Source of the DNA: Tannerella sp.
Lineage (GTDB): Bacteria; Bacteroidota; Bacteroidia; Bacteroidales; Tannerellaceae
NCBI GenBank assembly: GCA_031267485.1
Contig: JAIRYY010000259.1
Coordinates: forward strand, 1-9,873
Length of the DNA stretch: 9,873 nucleotides
Reading direction: 5' to 3'
The position numbers were made by a program, and so were the translations under genes. Shown here piece after piece: positions 1-6,918 of the stretch; positions within the stretch are counted from its first letter, which is position 1, and each line of letters begins with the position of its first letter. Below the pieces are notes generated by a model that was not told where the DNA came from, searched no databases, and saw only the letters and a program-made list of their open reading frames with translations.

Positions 1-1
1 C

Positions 2-136
2 CTGTTCAGCACGACCAATCCGGAAAATGTCCTGAAAACAATCCGCTACGCCACCGCGCCGCCGGATGAGGACCTGCTGAGAGAGGTGCGTAAAATATTC
101 GAACCCGGCTACCGCGACAGCTGGGTGAATAGCTGA
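2..136 (+). CDS. Aldo/keto reductase, C-terminal end only (possible L-fucose/D-threo-aldose dehydrogenase)
   Basis: This is the last 44 codons of a gene whose 5' part lies outside the window; the frame is open from base 2 to the TGA at 134-136. The residues STTNPENVLKTIRYA followed by PPDEDLLREV and a closing EPGYRDSW resemble the C-terminal cofactor-loop and final helix of aldo/keto reductases of the sugar-oxidising type (usual pattern: TTNPE, then a helix with DEELL, then a short tail with Trp). These enzymes use NAD(P) to oxidise aldoses such as L-fucose or L-galactose to lactones, or to reduce carbonyls. The lactonase-like amidohydrolase and fucosidase downstream fit an L-fucose dehydrogenase role, but that is context only. 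The fragment is too short to fix substrate or cofactor, and another aldo/keto reductase subgroup is possible. Confidence 0.6.
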   Translation: MFSTTNPENVLKTIRYATAPPDEDLLREVRKIFEPGYRDSWVNS

Positions 137-140
137 ATAT

Positions 141-175
141 AACTATGAACGATGAACGATGAACTATGAACGATG
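141..175 (+). repeat. Heptamer tandem array, 5 x AAC(T/G)ATG
   Basis: Five uninterrupted 7-bp units (AACTATG, AACGATG, AACGATG, AACTATG, AACGATG) start 4 bp after the stop of the aldo/keto reductase fragment. They vary only at the fourth base. Two units of the same family sit at 2335-2348 in front of the second copy of the 102-bp repeat, and single units occur at 7632-7638 and across the fumarase start codon (7769-7775). Function is unknown; copy-number variation by slippage is plausible. Confidence 0.85.
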
Positions 176-178
176 CCC

Positions 179-280
179 CCCCCTCGGTCGAAACCATCGA
201 CTTCGGTCGAAAAAGTCGACCCACATCTTCGCATGGGCGAATAATTATTCGCCCCTACATCGCTCCCGCGTCATGACGAG
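179..280 (+). repeat. 102-bp dispersed repeat, copy A
   Basis: Bases 179-280 match 2351-2452 with no gaps and four mismatches by eye (positions 234, 253, 275 and 276), about 96% identity. Inside it are two imperfect 19-bp units based on CTTCGGTCGAAA, a small inverted repeat TCGACTT/AAGTCGA, and the perfect 20-bp palindrome GGGCGAATAATTATTCGCCC at 235-254. It ends at CGCTCCCGCGTCAT plus six bases, after which the two copies diverge. Both copies lie just downstream of a gene and after AACKATG heptamers. Minus-strand reading frames through both copies look like chance frames, so I read it as a non-coding intergenic element, possibly REP- or MITE-like. Confidence 0.85.
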
Positions 281-352
281 GAGAGCAGTCGCAATGTAGG
301 GGCACACCCTTGTGGGTCGCCCTTTTCGAGGGAAGGCAGTTCGCAATGACGG
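269..352 (+). repeat. Nested palindromic mosaic element
   Basis: The stretch begins CGTCAT (269-274) and ends with CGCAATGACG (342-351), which form the outer inverted ends seen in common intergenic palindromes. A GC-rich inner element runs from GTAGGGGCACACCC to GGGTCGCCC (296-322) and can fold on itself imperfectly. The inner element is flanked by a degenerate direct repeat: CGAGG-AGAGCAGT-CGCAATG (277-295) and CGAGGGAAGGCAGTTCGCAATG (327-348). This looks like one palindromic element interrupted by another. Copy B of the 102-bp repeat lacks the inner element. Confidence 0.6.
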
Positions 353-356
353 ATAC

Positions 357-384
357 TTTTAATTTTTAATTGATAATTGATATG
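357..384 (+). repeat. AT-rich heptamer array running into the dehydrogenase start codon
   Basis: Four consecutive 7-bp units, TTTTAAT, TTTTAAT, TGATAAT, TGATATG, occupy 357-384, and the last contains the ATG of the dehydrogenase gene. TTTTAAT units recur at 2485-2498 before the fucosidase gene, and in complement (ATTAAAA) at 7591-7611 after ung. The array forms the ribosome-loading leader of the gene. AT-rich leaders in place of Shine-Dalgarno sequences are usual in Bacteroidota. Confidence 0.6.
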
Positions 385-1404
385 AAGACTGTAAAAATAA
401 CAGCGCCAGGGAGCGCAGGGATTGTCGAAACGGAGAAACCGGAGTTGAAAGCCGGGCACGTTTTGCTGAGAATCGGATATGTGGGCTTTTGCGGCTCGGA
501 CCTCAATACGTTCAGAGGCCTGAACCCGCTCGTGAAATTTCCAATCGTACCCGGTCACGAGATAGGTGCGGTCATCGAATCGATTGCCGGCGATGTGCCC
601 GACGGACTGAAAGCCGGGATGAACGCAACGGTGAACCCGTACACGAGTTGCGGTAAATGTCCGGCATGCAGGAACAGGCGTCCGAATGCCTGCGAGTTCA
701 ACCAGACCCTGGGCGTGCAGCGCGACGGCGCCATGTCGGAATACCTGTCCGTTCCGTGGGAAAAAGTGATAGCCGACGACGCCATTTCACCGCGCGACTT
801 TGCACTGGTGGAACCTTTAAGCGTCGGATTTCACGCCGTCGACCGCGCCGGAGTGACCGATGTGGATACCGTCGCAGTCTTCGGATGCGGCATGATAGGC
901 GCGGGTGCGATTATACGCGCCGCCCTCCGTGGCGCCAAAGTGATAGCGGTCGATGTGGACGACCGGAAAATGGCGCTGGCAAGGCGACTTGGCGCCGTAT
1001 ACACGATAAACTCGCAAAAGGAACCGCTCCACGAACGGATACTGGAGATAACGGGCGGACGCGGCGCGGATGCCATCGTCGAAGCCGTCGGACGTCCCGA
1101 AACCTATCTGGCGGCAGTCGCGGAGGCTGCCTTCACCGGTCGCGTCGTCTACATAGGATACGCGAAGGATAAGGTGCCGTTCGACACCCAGTATTTCGTG
1201 AAAAAGGAACTGAACATCTCCGGCTCGCGTAATGCCATGCCGCGTGATTTCGAGGCGGTAATGGAATACATGAAGCGCGGGAACTGTCCCGTCGACGAAC
1301 TGATTACGGCGATATACCAACCCGAAGATGCCCAAACGGCGCTGGAAAGCTGGGCGGCAAACCCGGGCGATGTTTTCAGAATCCTTATACATTTCGGCTT
1401 ATGA
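382..1404 (+). CDS. Zinc-dependent medium-chain alcohol/sugar-acid dehydrogenase
   Basis: A 340-residue NAD(P)-dependent zinc dehydrogenase of the medium-chain (MDR) superfamily, cytoplasmic. The GroES-like N-terminal domain carries the catalytic zinc residues Cys37 (GFCGSD), His59-Glu60 (PGHE) and Glu144 (VEPLS). Four structural-zinc cysteines are present at 90, 93, 96 and 104. The Rossmann fold has GCGMIGAG at 168-175 and an acidic residue after the second strand (Asp191, VDVDD), which favours NAD over NADP. It resembles the RspB/L-galactonate-5-dehydrogenase and sorbitol dehydrogenase branches, which oxidise a secondary hydroxyl of polyols or sugar acids. The ATG at 382 is preferred to the in-frame TTG at 370, which lies in the repeat leader. 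The stop overlaps the next start by 4 bp, so the two are probably translated together. Given the neighbours, oxidation of L-fuconate or a keto-deoxy derivative is possible but unproven. Confidence 0.85.
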   Translation: MKTVKITAPGSAGIVETEKPELKAGHVLLRIGYVGFCGSDLNTFRGLNPLVKFPIVPGHEIGAVIESIAGDVPDGLKAGMNATVNPYTSCGKCPACRNRRPNACEFNQTLGVQRDGAMSEYLSVPWEKVIADDAISPRDFALVEPLSVGFHAVDRAGVTDVDTVAVFGCGMIGAGAIIRAALRGAKVIAVDVDDRKMALARRLGAVYTINSQKEPLHERILEITGGRGADAIVEAVGRPETYLAAVAEAAFTGRVVYIGYAKDKVPFDTQYFVKKELNISGSRNAMPRDFEAVMEYMKRGNCPVDELITAIYQPEDAQTALESWAANPGDVFRILIHFGL

Positions 1405-2327
1405 TACATCCTGTTATTGATGCGCACGCCCACCTCTGGCTCCGGCAGGACGCGACCGTAGAGGGAAAGGAAATAAAAACGCTGACAAACGGGCAGTCGT
1501 TGTTCATGGGCGAGATACGCCAGATGCTCCCGCCTTTCTTTATCGACGGACGGAACACGGCGGAGATTTTCCTGTCTAACATGAACTATGCCCAGGTCTC
1601 GGCTGCCGTCGTCACGCAGGAGTTTATCGACGGTCTGCAAAACGCGTACCTCCTCGAAGTGCAGGAAAAATACCCGGAACGTTTCCTCTGCTGCGGAATG
1701 GCCGACGTCCGCGAGCCGGAGGGCTGTTGCCGTCACGCCGAACAGCTGATGGAGCAGGGTTTCCGGGCGATAAAAATACCGGCAAACCGCCTGGTTATGG
1801 ATAAGAGTAGAATATGGCTCACCGGCGACGAAATCATGCGGATGCTCAAACTCATGGAAAAGAACGGCGCCATTCTGTCGATAGACCTGGCCGACGGATC
1901 GGAACAGGTTCCCGAAATGAAAGAGATTATTGAGGAATGTCCGGCGCTGAAAATTGCTATCGGGCATTTCGGTATGGTCACGCGCAAAGACTGGCAGGAA
2001 CAGGTGAAACTTGCACGCAACAAAAACGTGATGATTGAATCGGGAGGGATAACATGGCTTTTCAACGATGAATTTTATCCTTTCACCGGAGCGGTGTGGG
2101 CTATAAGGGAGGCAATCGAACTCGCCGGCATCGGCAAACTAATGTGGGGATCGGACTATCCGCGCACTATCACGGCCATAACATACCGCATGTCGTATGA
2201 TTTTGTCGTCAAGTCCAGCCTCCTTACCGCCGGTGAAAAGTCGCTGTTCCTGGGACGAAACGCAGCCGCCTTCTACGGCTTCGGAGACCTGCCGGAACTT
2301 CCGTACCTGAAAAATATGTCGGAATAA
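1401..2327 (+). CDS. Amidohydrolase-2 family TIM-barrel hydrolase, possible sugar lactonase
   Basis: A 308-residue cytoplasmic protein with no signal peptide, of usual family length. It begins with the beta-1 motif DAHAH (His9, His11). Other family landmarks are Lys125 in FRAIKIP, His189 in IAIGHFG and Asp252 in WGSDYP. The family contains decarboxylases (ACMSD type) and hydrolases, including L-fuconolactonase and other lactonases of COG3618. At the strand where many metal-dependent members have a further His, this protein reads LSIDLADG (159-166) with no histidine, so metal binding may be reduced or absent, as in metal-independent lactonases. The ATG lies inside the upstream stop (ATGA overlap), which indicates coupling to the dehydrogenase. 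An upstream aldo/keto reductase would make a sugar lactone, so hydrolysis of L-fuconolactone is the favoured but inferred role. Confidence 0.75.
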   Translation: MIHPVIDAHAHLWLRQDATVEGKEIKTLTNGQSLFMGEIRQMLPPFFIDGRNTAEIFLSNMNYAQVSAAVVTQEFIDGLQNAYLLEVQEKYPERFLCCGMADVREPEGCCRHAEQLMEQGFRAIKIPANRLVMDKSRIWLTGDEIMRMLKLMEKNGAILSIDLADGSEQVPEMKEIIEECPALKIAIGHFGMVTRKDWQEQVKLARNKNVMIESGGITWLFNDEFYPFTGAVWAIREAIELAGIGKLMWGSDYPRTITAITYRMSYDFVVKSSLLTAGEKSLFLGRNAAAFYGFGDLPELPYLKNMSE

Positions 2328-2334
2328 GGAATTT

Positions 2335-2452
2335 AACTATGAACGATGAACCCCCTCGGTCGAAACCATCGACTTCGGTCGAAAAAGTCGACCCACATCT
2401 TCGCAAGGGCGAATAATTATTCGCTCCTACATCGCTCCCGCGTCATTGCGAG
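2335..2452 (+). repeat. 102-bp dispersed repeat, copy B, with two AACKATG heptamers
   Basis: Two heptamers, AACTATG and AACGATG (2335-2348), precede bases 2351-2452, which align without gaps to 179-280 with four mismatches. The palindrome at 2407-2426 has lost perfect symmetry (TCGCTC in place of TCGCCC at its end). After CGTCATTGCGAG the sequence departs from copy A and lacks the GTAGGGGC inner element. With copy A it forms a direct repeat, 2172 bp apart, around the dehydrogenase and amidohydrolase genes. Confidence 0.85.
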
Positions 2453-2470
2453 AATACAATGCACACGTGA

Positions 2471-2498
2471 AATACTAATATAATTTTTAATTTTTAAA
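2471..2498 (+). repeat. AT-rich heptamers in the fucosidase leader
   Basis: The units AATACTA, ATATAAT, TTTTAAT, TTTTAAA can be read in 7-bp register ten bases before the fucosidase ATG. The TTTTAAT units are the same as at 357-370. I see no clear TAnnTTTG promoter element in this leader, so the fucosidase may be read through from upstream or use a degenerate promoter. Confidence 0.45.
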
Positions 2499-2508
2499 AC
2501 TGTTGCTT

Positions 2509-4053
2509 ATGAAAAAGATTTTTAACTTTTTATTGCTTGCGGGCATATTTGTTTCATGCAGGGAAACAAGTAAAGTAGCCATCAACATTGATTCGGTGGC
2601 ATCGCCCAAAGGGACGGAAACGTTCCAGCCCGACTGGGCAAACATGGTGGAGAACTACAGGTTCCCGGAATGGTTCGTCGACGCCAAGTTCGGCATCTTC
2701 ATACACTGGGGAGTATACGCCGTCCCGGCCTTCGGAAGCGAGTGGTACCCGCGAAACATGTATCAGAAAGACAGCCGGGAATACAGCCACCACATCGAAA
2801 CATGGGGAGCGCATACGGACTTTGGCTACAAGGATTTCATCCCGATGTTCAGGGCCGAAAAATTCAATGCCGACGAGTGGGCGGAACTCTTCCGCGATGC
2901 CGGGGCGCGGTATGTCGTTCCCGTGGCGGAACATCACGACGGATTCTCTATGTACGACAGCGAACTGAACGAATGGAACTCCGTCAAAATGGGTCCGGGC
3001 AAAGACATCACGGGTCTGCTGAAAACGGCCGTCGAAAAACAGGGACTGGTCTTCGGACTGTCGACTCACCGGGCCGAAAACGCATGGTTCTACAACGGAG
3101 GCATGAAATTCCCCTCGGACGTGCAGGACGCGAGTATCACGCTCTATGGCCGCCGCTACGACCAGGAGGCGTATACGGAGGACTTTGCGCGCGAATGGCT
3201 TGCGCACACCTATGAACTGATAAACAAATACGAGCCGAAACTCATCTGGTTCGACTGGACGGTGAACAATCCTGTCATGATGCCTTACTTCAATAAATTC
3301 ATGGCTTATTACTACAACAATGCGCTCGACTGGGGCGAGGATGTGGTCGTCAATACGAAACAGGGCTACCCGACAAACATGCAGGTATGGGACGTTGAAC
3401 GCGGCAAGTCCGGGACGATGATGCGCTTCCCCTGGCAAACGGATACGTCCGTCGGCAAAAAGTCCTGGTCTTACGTGGACGGGGAAGAGAATAAAACGCC
3501 GGAACAAATCGTTCACGACCTGATTGACATCGTAAGTAAAAACGGAAATCTGCTGCTGAATATCGGCCCGCGCGCCGACGGCACGATTACGGACGAACAG
3601 AAGGACGTTCTGCTCTCCATCGGGCAATGGCTGAAAGTGAACGGCGAGGCTATTTACGGTACCCGCTGCTGGAAAAAGTCCGGCGAGGGGGACGCCGAAC
3701 CGACCAAAGGCTCCTTTACCGACAACGAGGCGACCGCCTACACGGCGCGCGACATCCGCTTTACGACGAAGGGGAACGACCTCTACGCTATTGTCCTGAA
3801 CTGGGACGATGCCGGCGCTGTCATAAAATCGCTGGACAGGGATGCCATCGCCGATGCAAAAATATTAAAGGTTAGCATGCTTGGCTCCGACGGGGAGATT
3901 AAATGGGAACAGACCGACGGCGGACTGAAACTCTCTTTCCCCGCGAACAGGCCTTGCGGATACGCCTATTCTTTCAAAATATCGTTCGACAGAAAAGTCG
4001 GCGAACATCTCGAATCCGAAGCCGTAGACGAAGTGATGAAGCACGGCGGCTAA
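2509..4053 (+). CDS. GH29 alpha-L-fucosidase, lipoprotein
   Basis: A 514-residue exo-hydrolase that releases alpha-linked L-fucose. The N-terminus has a short basic and hydrophobic signal ending in the lipobox FVSC, with lipidated Cys17, so it should be membrane-anchored in the periplasm or at the cell surface; the residues after Cys (RETSK) do not settle which. GH29 hallmarks follow: FGIFIHWG (61-68), GSEWYPRNMY (76-85), AEHHDGFSMYD (140-150) and LIWFDW (245-250), where Asp249 is the expected nucleophile. LLLNIGPRADG (348-358) closes the barrel. Residues from about 385 form the C-terminal beta domain. The acid/base residue cannot be assigned by eye. The ATG at 2509 is chosen over a TTG at 2503 because it starts the signal peptide directly. 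A likely terminator follows at 4131-4182. The gene may supply fucose to the enzymes encoded upstream. Confidence 0.95.
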   Translation: MKKIFNFLLLAGIFVSCRETSKVAINIDSVASPKGTETFQPDWANMVENYRFPEWFVDAKFGIFIHWGVYAVPAFGSEWYPRNMYQKDSREYSHHIETWGAHTDFGYKDFIPMFRAEKFNADEWAELFRDAGARYVVPVAEHHDGFSMYDSELNEWNSVKMGPGKDITGLLKTAVEKQGLVFGLSTHRAENAWFYNGGMKFPSDVQDASITLYGRRYDQEAYTEDFAREWLAHTYELINKYEPKLIWFDWTVNNPVMMPYFNKFMAYYYNNALDWGEDVVVNTKQGYPTNMQVWDVERGKSGTMMRFPWQTDTSVGKKSWSYVDGEENKTPEQIVHDLIDIVSKNGNLLLNIGPRADGTITDEQKDVLLSIGQWLKVNGEAIYGTRCWKKSGEGDAEPTKGSFTDNEATAYTARDIRFTTKGNDLYAIVLNWDDAGAVIKSLDRDAIADAKILKVSMLGSDGEIKWEQTDGGLKLSFPANRPCGYAYSFKISFDRKVGEHLESEAVDEVMKHGG

Positions 4054-4130
4054 TTCCCCGCCATGGACACAGGCTTCGCGCGGCATGATTTAGCGCATAA
4101 AGGCTCAAAGATTAGTTAGGTTGTTGTTTC

Positions 4131-4182
4131 CCGGACTGTACCGCCAGCAAACGCTGTGTGGTGCAGTCCGGTTGATTTGTTA
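4131..4182 (+). terminator. Hairpin terminator after the fucosidase gene
   Basis: The 12-base arms CCGGACTGTACC (4131-4142) and GGTGCAGTCCGG (4160-4171) pair fully in RNA with one G-U wobble. The loop region contains a further CAGC/GCTG stem. A moderately T-rich tail, TTGATTTGTT, follows. It lies 78 bp after the fucosidase stop and before the GH2 promoter region. The tail is not a pure T run, so efficiency is uncertain; a structured regulatory leader is the alternative. Confidence 0.55.
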
Positions 4183-4220
4183 ACGGGCGGTTAGCGATTA
4201 ATGAATGATTTTCCATCATT

Positions 4221-4268
4221 TTTGAACGGTTTATCTACCTGTTTAATTTGAAAAATAACCATATTTGC
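4221..4268 (+). promoter_or_regulatory. Candidate Bacteroidetes promoter for the GH2 gene
   Basis: The spacer before the GH2 gene contains two near-matches to the Bacteroidetes -7 element TAnnTTTG: TTAATTTG at 4243-4250, with TTTG 18 bp upstream (4221-4224), and CATATTTG followed by CAC at 4260-4270, about 20 bp before the ATG. Each has one mismatch and neither has a perfect -33 partner at 19-21 bp. The GH2 gene therefore probably has its own transcript, but which element is used is unclear. Confidence 0.45.
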
Positions 4269-4288
4269 ACTCTAAAAATACAGGCGCT

Positions 4289-6802
4289 ATGAGAAAAAAA
4301 ATAAAAAAAACGATGTTCGCGGCATTAATGGCCGTGCTGCTTGGTTTGGCGACAGTTCCGCTGTCGGGACAGGTATCTTTCGGGACGCCGCAGAAAATCA
4401 ACGACAACTGGCTGTTTAAATCCGGCGATGTGGAAGATTTCCGGTCGGTCGACCGGAGCCGCTGGACACAGACGGATTTACCGCATGACTGGAGTGTCCG
4501 GGAACCGTTAAGTCCGACGCTGGCAAGCTGTACCGGATATCTCCCCGGCGGAATCGGATGGTATCACAGGACTCTGCAAATCCCTGAATCCGAAAAAGAC
4601 CGGAAAGTATATCTCTATTTCGAGGGCGTATATAACCGCAGTGAAGTTTTCGTCAACGGAAAATCACTGGGACGGCGCCCGAACGGATACGTGTCGTTCA
4701 TGTACGATGCCACGCCATACGTGGAATACGGAAAAGAAAACGCGATAGACGTGAGGGTCGACCACAGCCTTTCGGCCGATTCGCGCTGGTATACGGGTTC
4801 GGGAATATACCGCAACGTCTGGCTTGTGTATGCGAATCCCGTACACATCAGTCCATGGGGAGTGTATGCGTATCCTGAGCTGGACAGGGACAGGGGCATA
4901 CTGCACGTGGAAGTTGAAATCAGCAACGGCAGCCCGGGAAACAGTAATCTTACGGTTGTGAACGAACTTCTCTCCGCGGACGGGAAAGTTGTGGCCAAAA
5001 GCAGTAAAAAACTGAATGTCGCACCGGGGAACGCGAACAAAGTCACCGCCTCCCTGACCGTTAACCGGCCGGCTCTCTGGGATATCGTCAATCCCGCATT
5101 ATACCGGCTTAAAACATCCCTCCTGAAAGACGGGAAGGAAATAGACGGAGCCGTCACCGCGACCGGGTTCCGCTCGCTCGCTTTCGACCCGGACAGGGGT
5201 TTGGCCCTCAACGGAAAATGGATAAAAGTGAAAGGGGTATGCATTCATCACGACGGGGGCGTTTTGGGTTCGGCCATTCCCCGCGAGGTATGGAAACGGC
5301 GCCTGCTTGCATTAAAAAGCCTCGGATGCAATGCGATACGCACAAGTCACAATCCGCAGGCGCCCTGCCTGTACGAGCTGTGCGACGAACTCGGACTGCT
5401 TGTCATGAACGAAGCGTACGACGAATGGGAATTTCCCAAACGCAAATGGCTGGAGGGATGGAACGTCGGGACGCCGGGATTTCAGGGTGCATACGATTTC
5501 TTTGAAGAATGGGGAGAAAAAGACCTGGCCGACATGGTGCGCAGGGACCGGAATCATGTATCGGTTTTTGCATGGAGTATCGGTAATGAAGTGGATTATC
5601 CGAACGACCCGTATTCGCATCCCGTGCTTGACGGGAAAAAGGGCGAAGACGGTTTTACGCAGGCCATCTTCGGCGGCTACAAGAAAGATGCCCCCGACGC
5701 CATGAGGCTTGGAGATATTGCCGGACGGCTTGCCGCCGTTGTAAGAAAACACGATAAATCGCGTCCGGTCACGGCAGGACTTGCGGGTGTCGCCATGTCC
5801 AACGAAACAGGATATCCCGCCGCGCTCGACATCGCCGGTTATAATTATACGGAGAGCCGCTACGACGAAGACCACCGGACGTATCCCGACCGTGTGATTT
5901 ACGGAAGCGAGAACCGCCACGACCTGGCCGCCTGGAAAGCTGTAAGCGACAGAGATTTTATATTCGGACAGTTTCTGTGGACCGGCATTGATTACCTTGG
6001 GGAGTCCGGACGGTGGCCGTCACGCGGTTTTTATTCGGGATTGCTTGACTTCGGCGGATTCGTGAAACCGCGGGGATATTTTCGCCAGTCGCTGTGGTCA
6101 GACAGTCCAATGGCGTATCTGGGCACGTACCCGACTCCCGGCCGGGCCGTCCCGAACCGTCCCGGCGATGTATGGTCGCAGTCCGGCGCTGGAAACGCAA
6201 GAACCGGTTATGAAGAAAAAGTCCCGTCGATGGATGCCTGGCCGGTCTGGAACTATGAAGAGGGGCAGTCCATACGTGTCGTTTGCTATACCAACGCCGC
6301 GAAAGCGCAGCTGACGCTTAACGGACAGAACATCGGCGCCGCAAAAGACCGTGACGGCAATACGGGCATCATCTTCTGGGATATCCCCTACGAAAGCGGC
6401 AAACTCGAAGTGGTCGCGCTCGACGGGGACAGCAGGGAAACGGCACGGTATGCGCTCCGGTCGTCAGGACAGCCTTATGCACTGAAAATCGTATCGGCGG
6501 AAAAGGAAATCGGCCGGGGCGAACTTGCCCAGGTTGTGATACAGGTCGTCGACGAGAATGACATTCCGGTCATGCTGTCGGACAATGAAGTCACATGCAG
6601 AATAGCAGGCCCGGCGGAATTACTCGGCCTGGAGGCCGGCAACAACCGGGATATGAGCGATTACACCGACAATAAACACCGCGTATTTAACGGCCACATA
6701 CTCGCATACATAAAATCTTCCGGCAGGGAAGGAGATGCTGTGAGGCTCCTCTTTACATCCCCCTGGCTGAAACCGGCGGAAACAACAATAACCGTCAGGT
6801 AA
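4289..6802 (+). CDS. Secreted GH2 glycoside hydrolase, beta-galactosidase type
   Basis: An 837-residue exported retaining beta-glycosidase. A basic stretch (MRKKIKK) and hydrophobic core end near LSGQ (25-28), typical of a type I signal, so it is periplasmic or secreted. The jelly-roll sugar-binding domain spans about 35-185 (LPHDW, FEGVYNRSEVFVNG, WYTGSGIYRNVWL). An Ig-like domain follows (about 190-295), then the TIM barrel from about 305. Landmarks in the barrel are GVCIHHDGG (317-324), IRTSHNP (350-356), WSIGNE with acid/base Glu434, and VIYGSEN with Glu541 as expected nucleophile, then FLWTGIDYLGE. C-terminal beta domains run from about 650 (DUF4982-like) and 728. The family includes beta-galactosidases, beta-glucuronidases and beta-mannosidases; this architecture is usual for Bacteroidetes beta-galactosidases, but substrate is not proven. 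The ATG at 4289 is preferred to the TTG at 4265, which overlaps the promoter-like element. Confidence 0.92.
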   Translation: MRKKIKKTMFAALMAVLLGLATVPLSGQVSFGTPQKINDNWLFKSGDVEDFRSVDRSRWTQTDLPHDWSVREPLSPTLASCTGYLPGGIGWYHRTLQIPESEKDRKVYLYFEGVYNRSEVFVNGKSLGRRPNGYVSFMYDATPYVEYGKENAIDVRVDHSLSADSRWYTGSGIYRNVWLVYANPVHISPWGVYAYPELDRDRGILHVEVEISNGSPGNSNLTVVNELLSADGKVVAKSSKKLNVAPGNANKVTASLTVNRPALWDIVNPALYRLKTSLLKDGKEIDGAVTATGFRSLAFDPDRGLALNGKWIKVKGVCIHHDGGVLGSAIPREVWKRRLLALKSLGCNAIRTSHNPQAPCLYELCDELGLLVMNEAYDEWEFPKRKWLEGWNVGTPGFQGAYDFFEEWGEKDLADMVRRDRNHVSVFAWSIGNEVDYPNDPYSHPVLDGKKGEDGFTQAIFGGYKKDAPDAMRLGDIAGRLAAVVRKHDKSRPVTAGLAGVAMSNETGYPAALDIAGYNYTESRYDEDHRTYPDRVIYGSENRHDLAAWKAVSDRDFIFGQFLWTGIDYLGESGRWPSRGFYSGLLDFGGFVKPRGYFRQSLWSDSPMAYLGTYPTPGRAVPNRPGDVWSQSGAGNARTGYEEKVPSMDAWPVWNYEEGQSIRVVCYTNAAKAQLTLNGQNIGAAKDRDGNTGIIFWDIPYESGKLEVVALDGDSRETARYALRSSGQPYALKIVSAEKEIGRGELAQVVIQVVDENDIPVMLSDNEVTCRIAGPAELLGLEAGNNRDMSDYTDNKHRVFNGHILAYIKSSGREGDAVRLLFTSPWLKPAETTITVR

Positions 6803-6847
6803 AACCGGTATTTTATCATCCGCAGCATAAGGTTCTTCGTCATTTAT

Positions 6848-6878
6848 TTTGTATTCCTCCCGACTTGCACTATCTTTG
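6848..6878 (+). promoter_or_regulatory. Bacteroidetes-type promoter for ung
   Basis: TTTG (6848-6851), a 19-bp spacer, then TATCTTTG (6871-6878) match exactly the Bacteroidetes -33/-7 pattern TTTG-N19-TAnnTTTG. Transcription should begin a few bases after 6878, giving an AT-rich leader of about 35 bases to the ATG at 6919. This is the clearest promoter in the window and supports placing the organism in Bacteroidota. Confidence 0.8.
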
Positions 6879-6918
6879 CGGGACTAATAAAAAAACAATT
6901 AACCGTTACATTAATAAA

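Noticed and set aside
6..224. A small minus-strand gene shared by the two 102-bp repeats
   Set aside because: The frame in copy A continues into the aldo/keto reductase gene and that in copy B (2224-2406) into the amidohydrolase gene, so the similarity is due only to the repeat; no start or leader is conserved.
235..254. The perfect palindrome GGGCGAATAATTATTCGCCC as a terminator of the aldo/keto reductase gene
   Set aside because: No T run follows on either strand, the stem is AT-rich in the centre with no loop, and it is part of a repeated element.
817..1967. Long minus-strand frames across the dehydrogenase and amidohydrolase genes
   Set aside because: Both plus-strand proteins show intact catalytic motifs; the antisense products are low-complexity and unlike any family.
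179..2452. The 102-bp repeats as attachment sites of an integrated element
   Set aside because: No integrase or recombinase gene lies between them, and the repeat resembles dispersed intergenic palindromic DNA rather than an att core.
2554..3627. A 357-codon minus-strand frame opposite the fucosidase gene
   Set aside because: It lies entirely antisense to a gene with full GH29 motifs, its translation shows no recognisable domain, and long antisense frames are expected in GC-rich coding DNA.
6865..6918. An N-terminal extension of uracil-DNA glycosylase from a TTG codon
   Set aside because: The extra codons overlap the -7 promoter element, and the protein from the ATG at 6919 already matches the normal family start and residue numbering.
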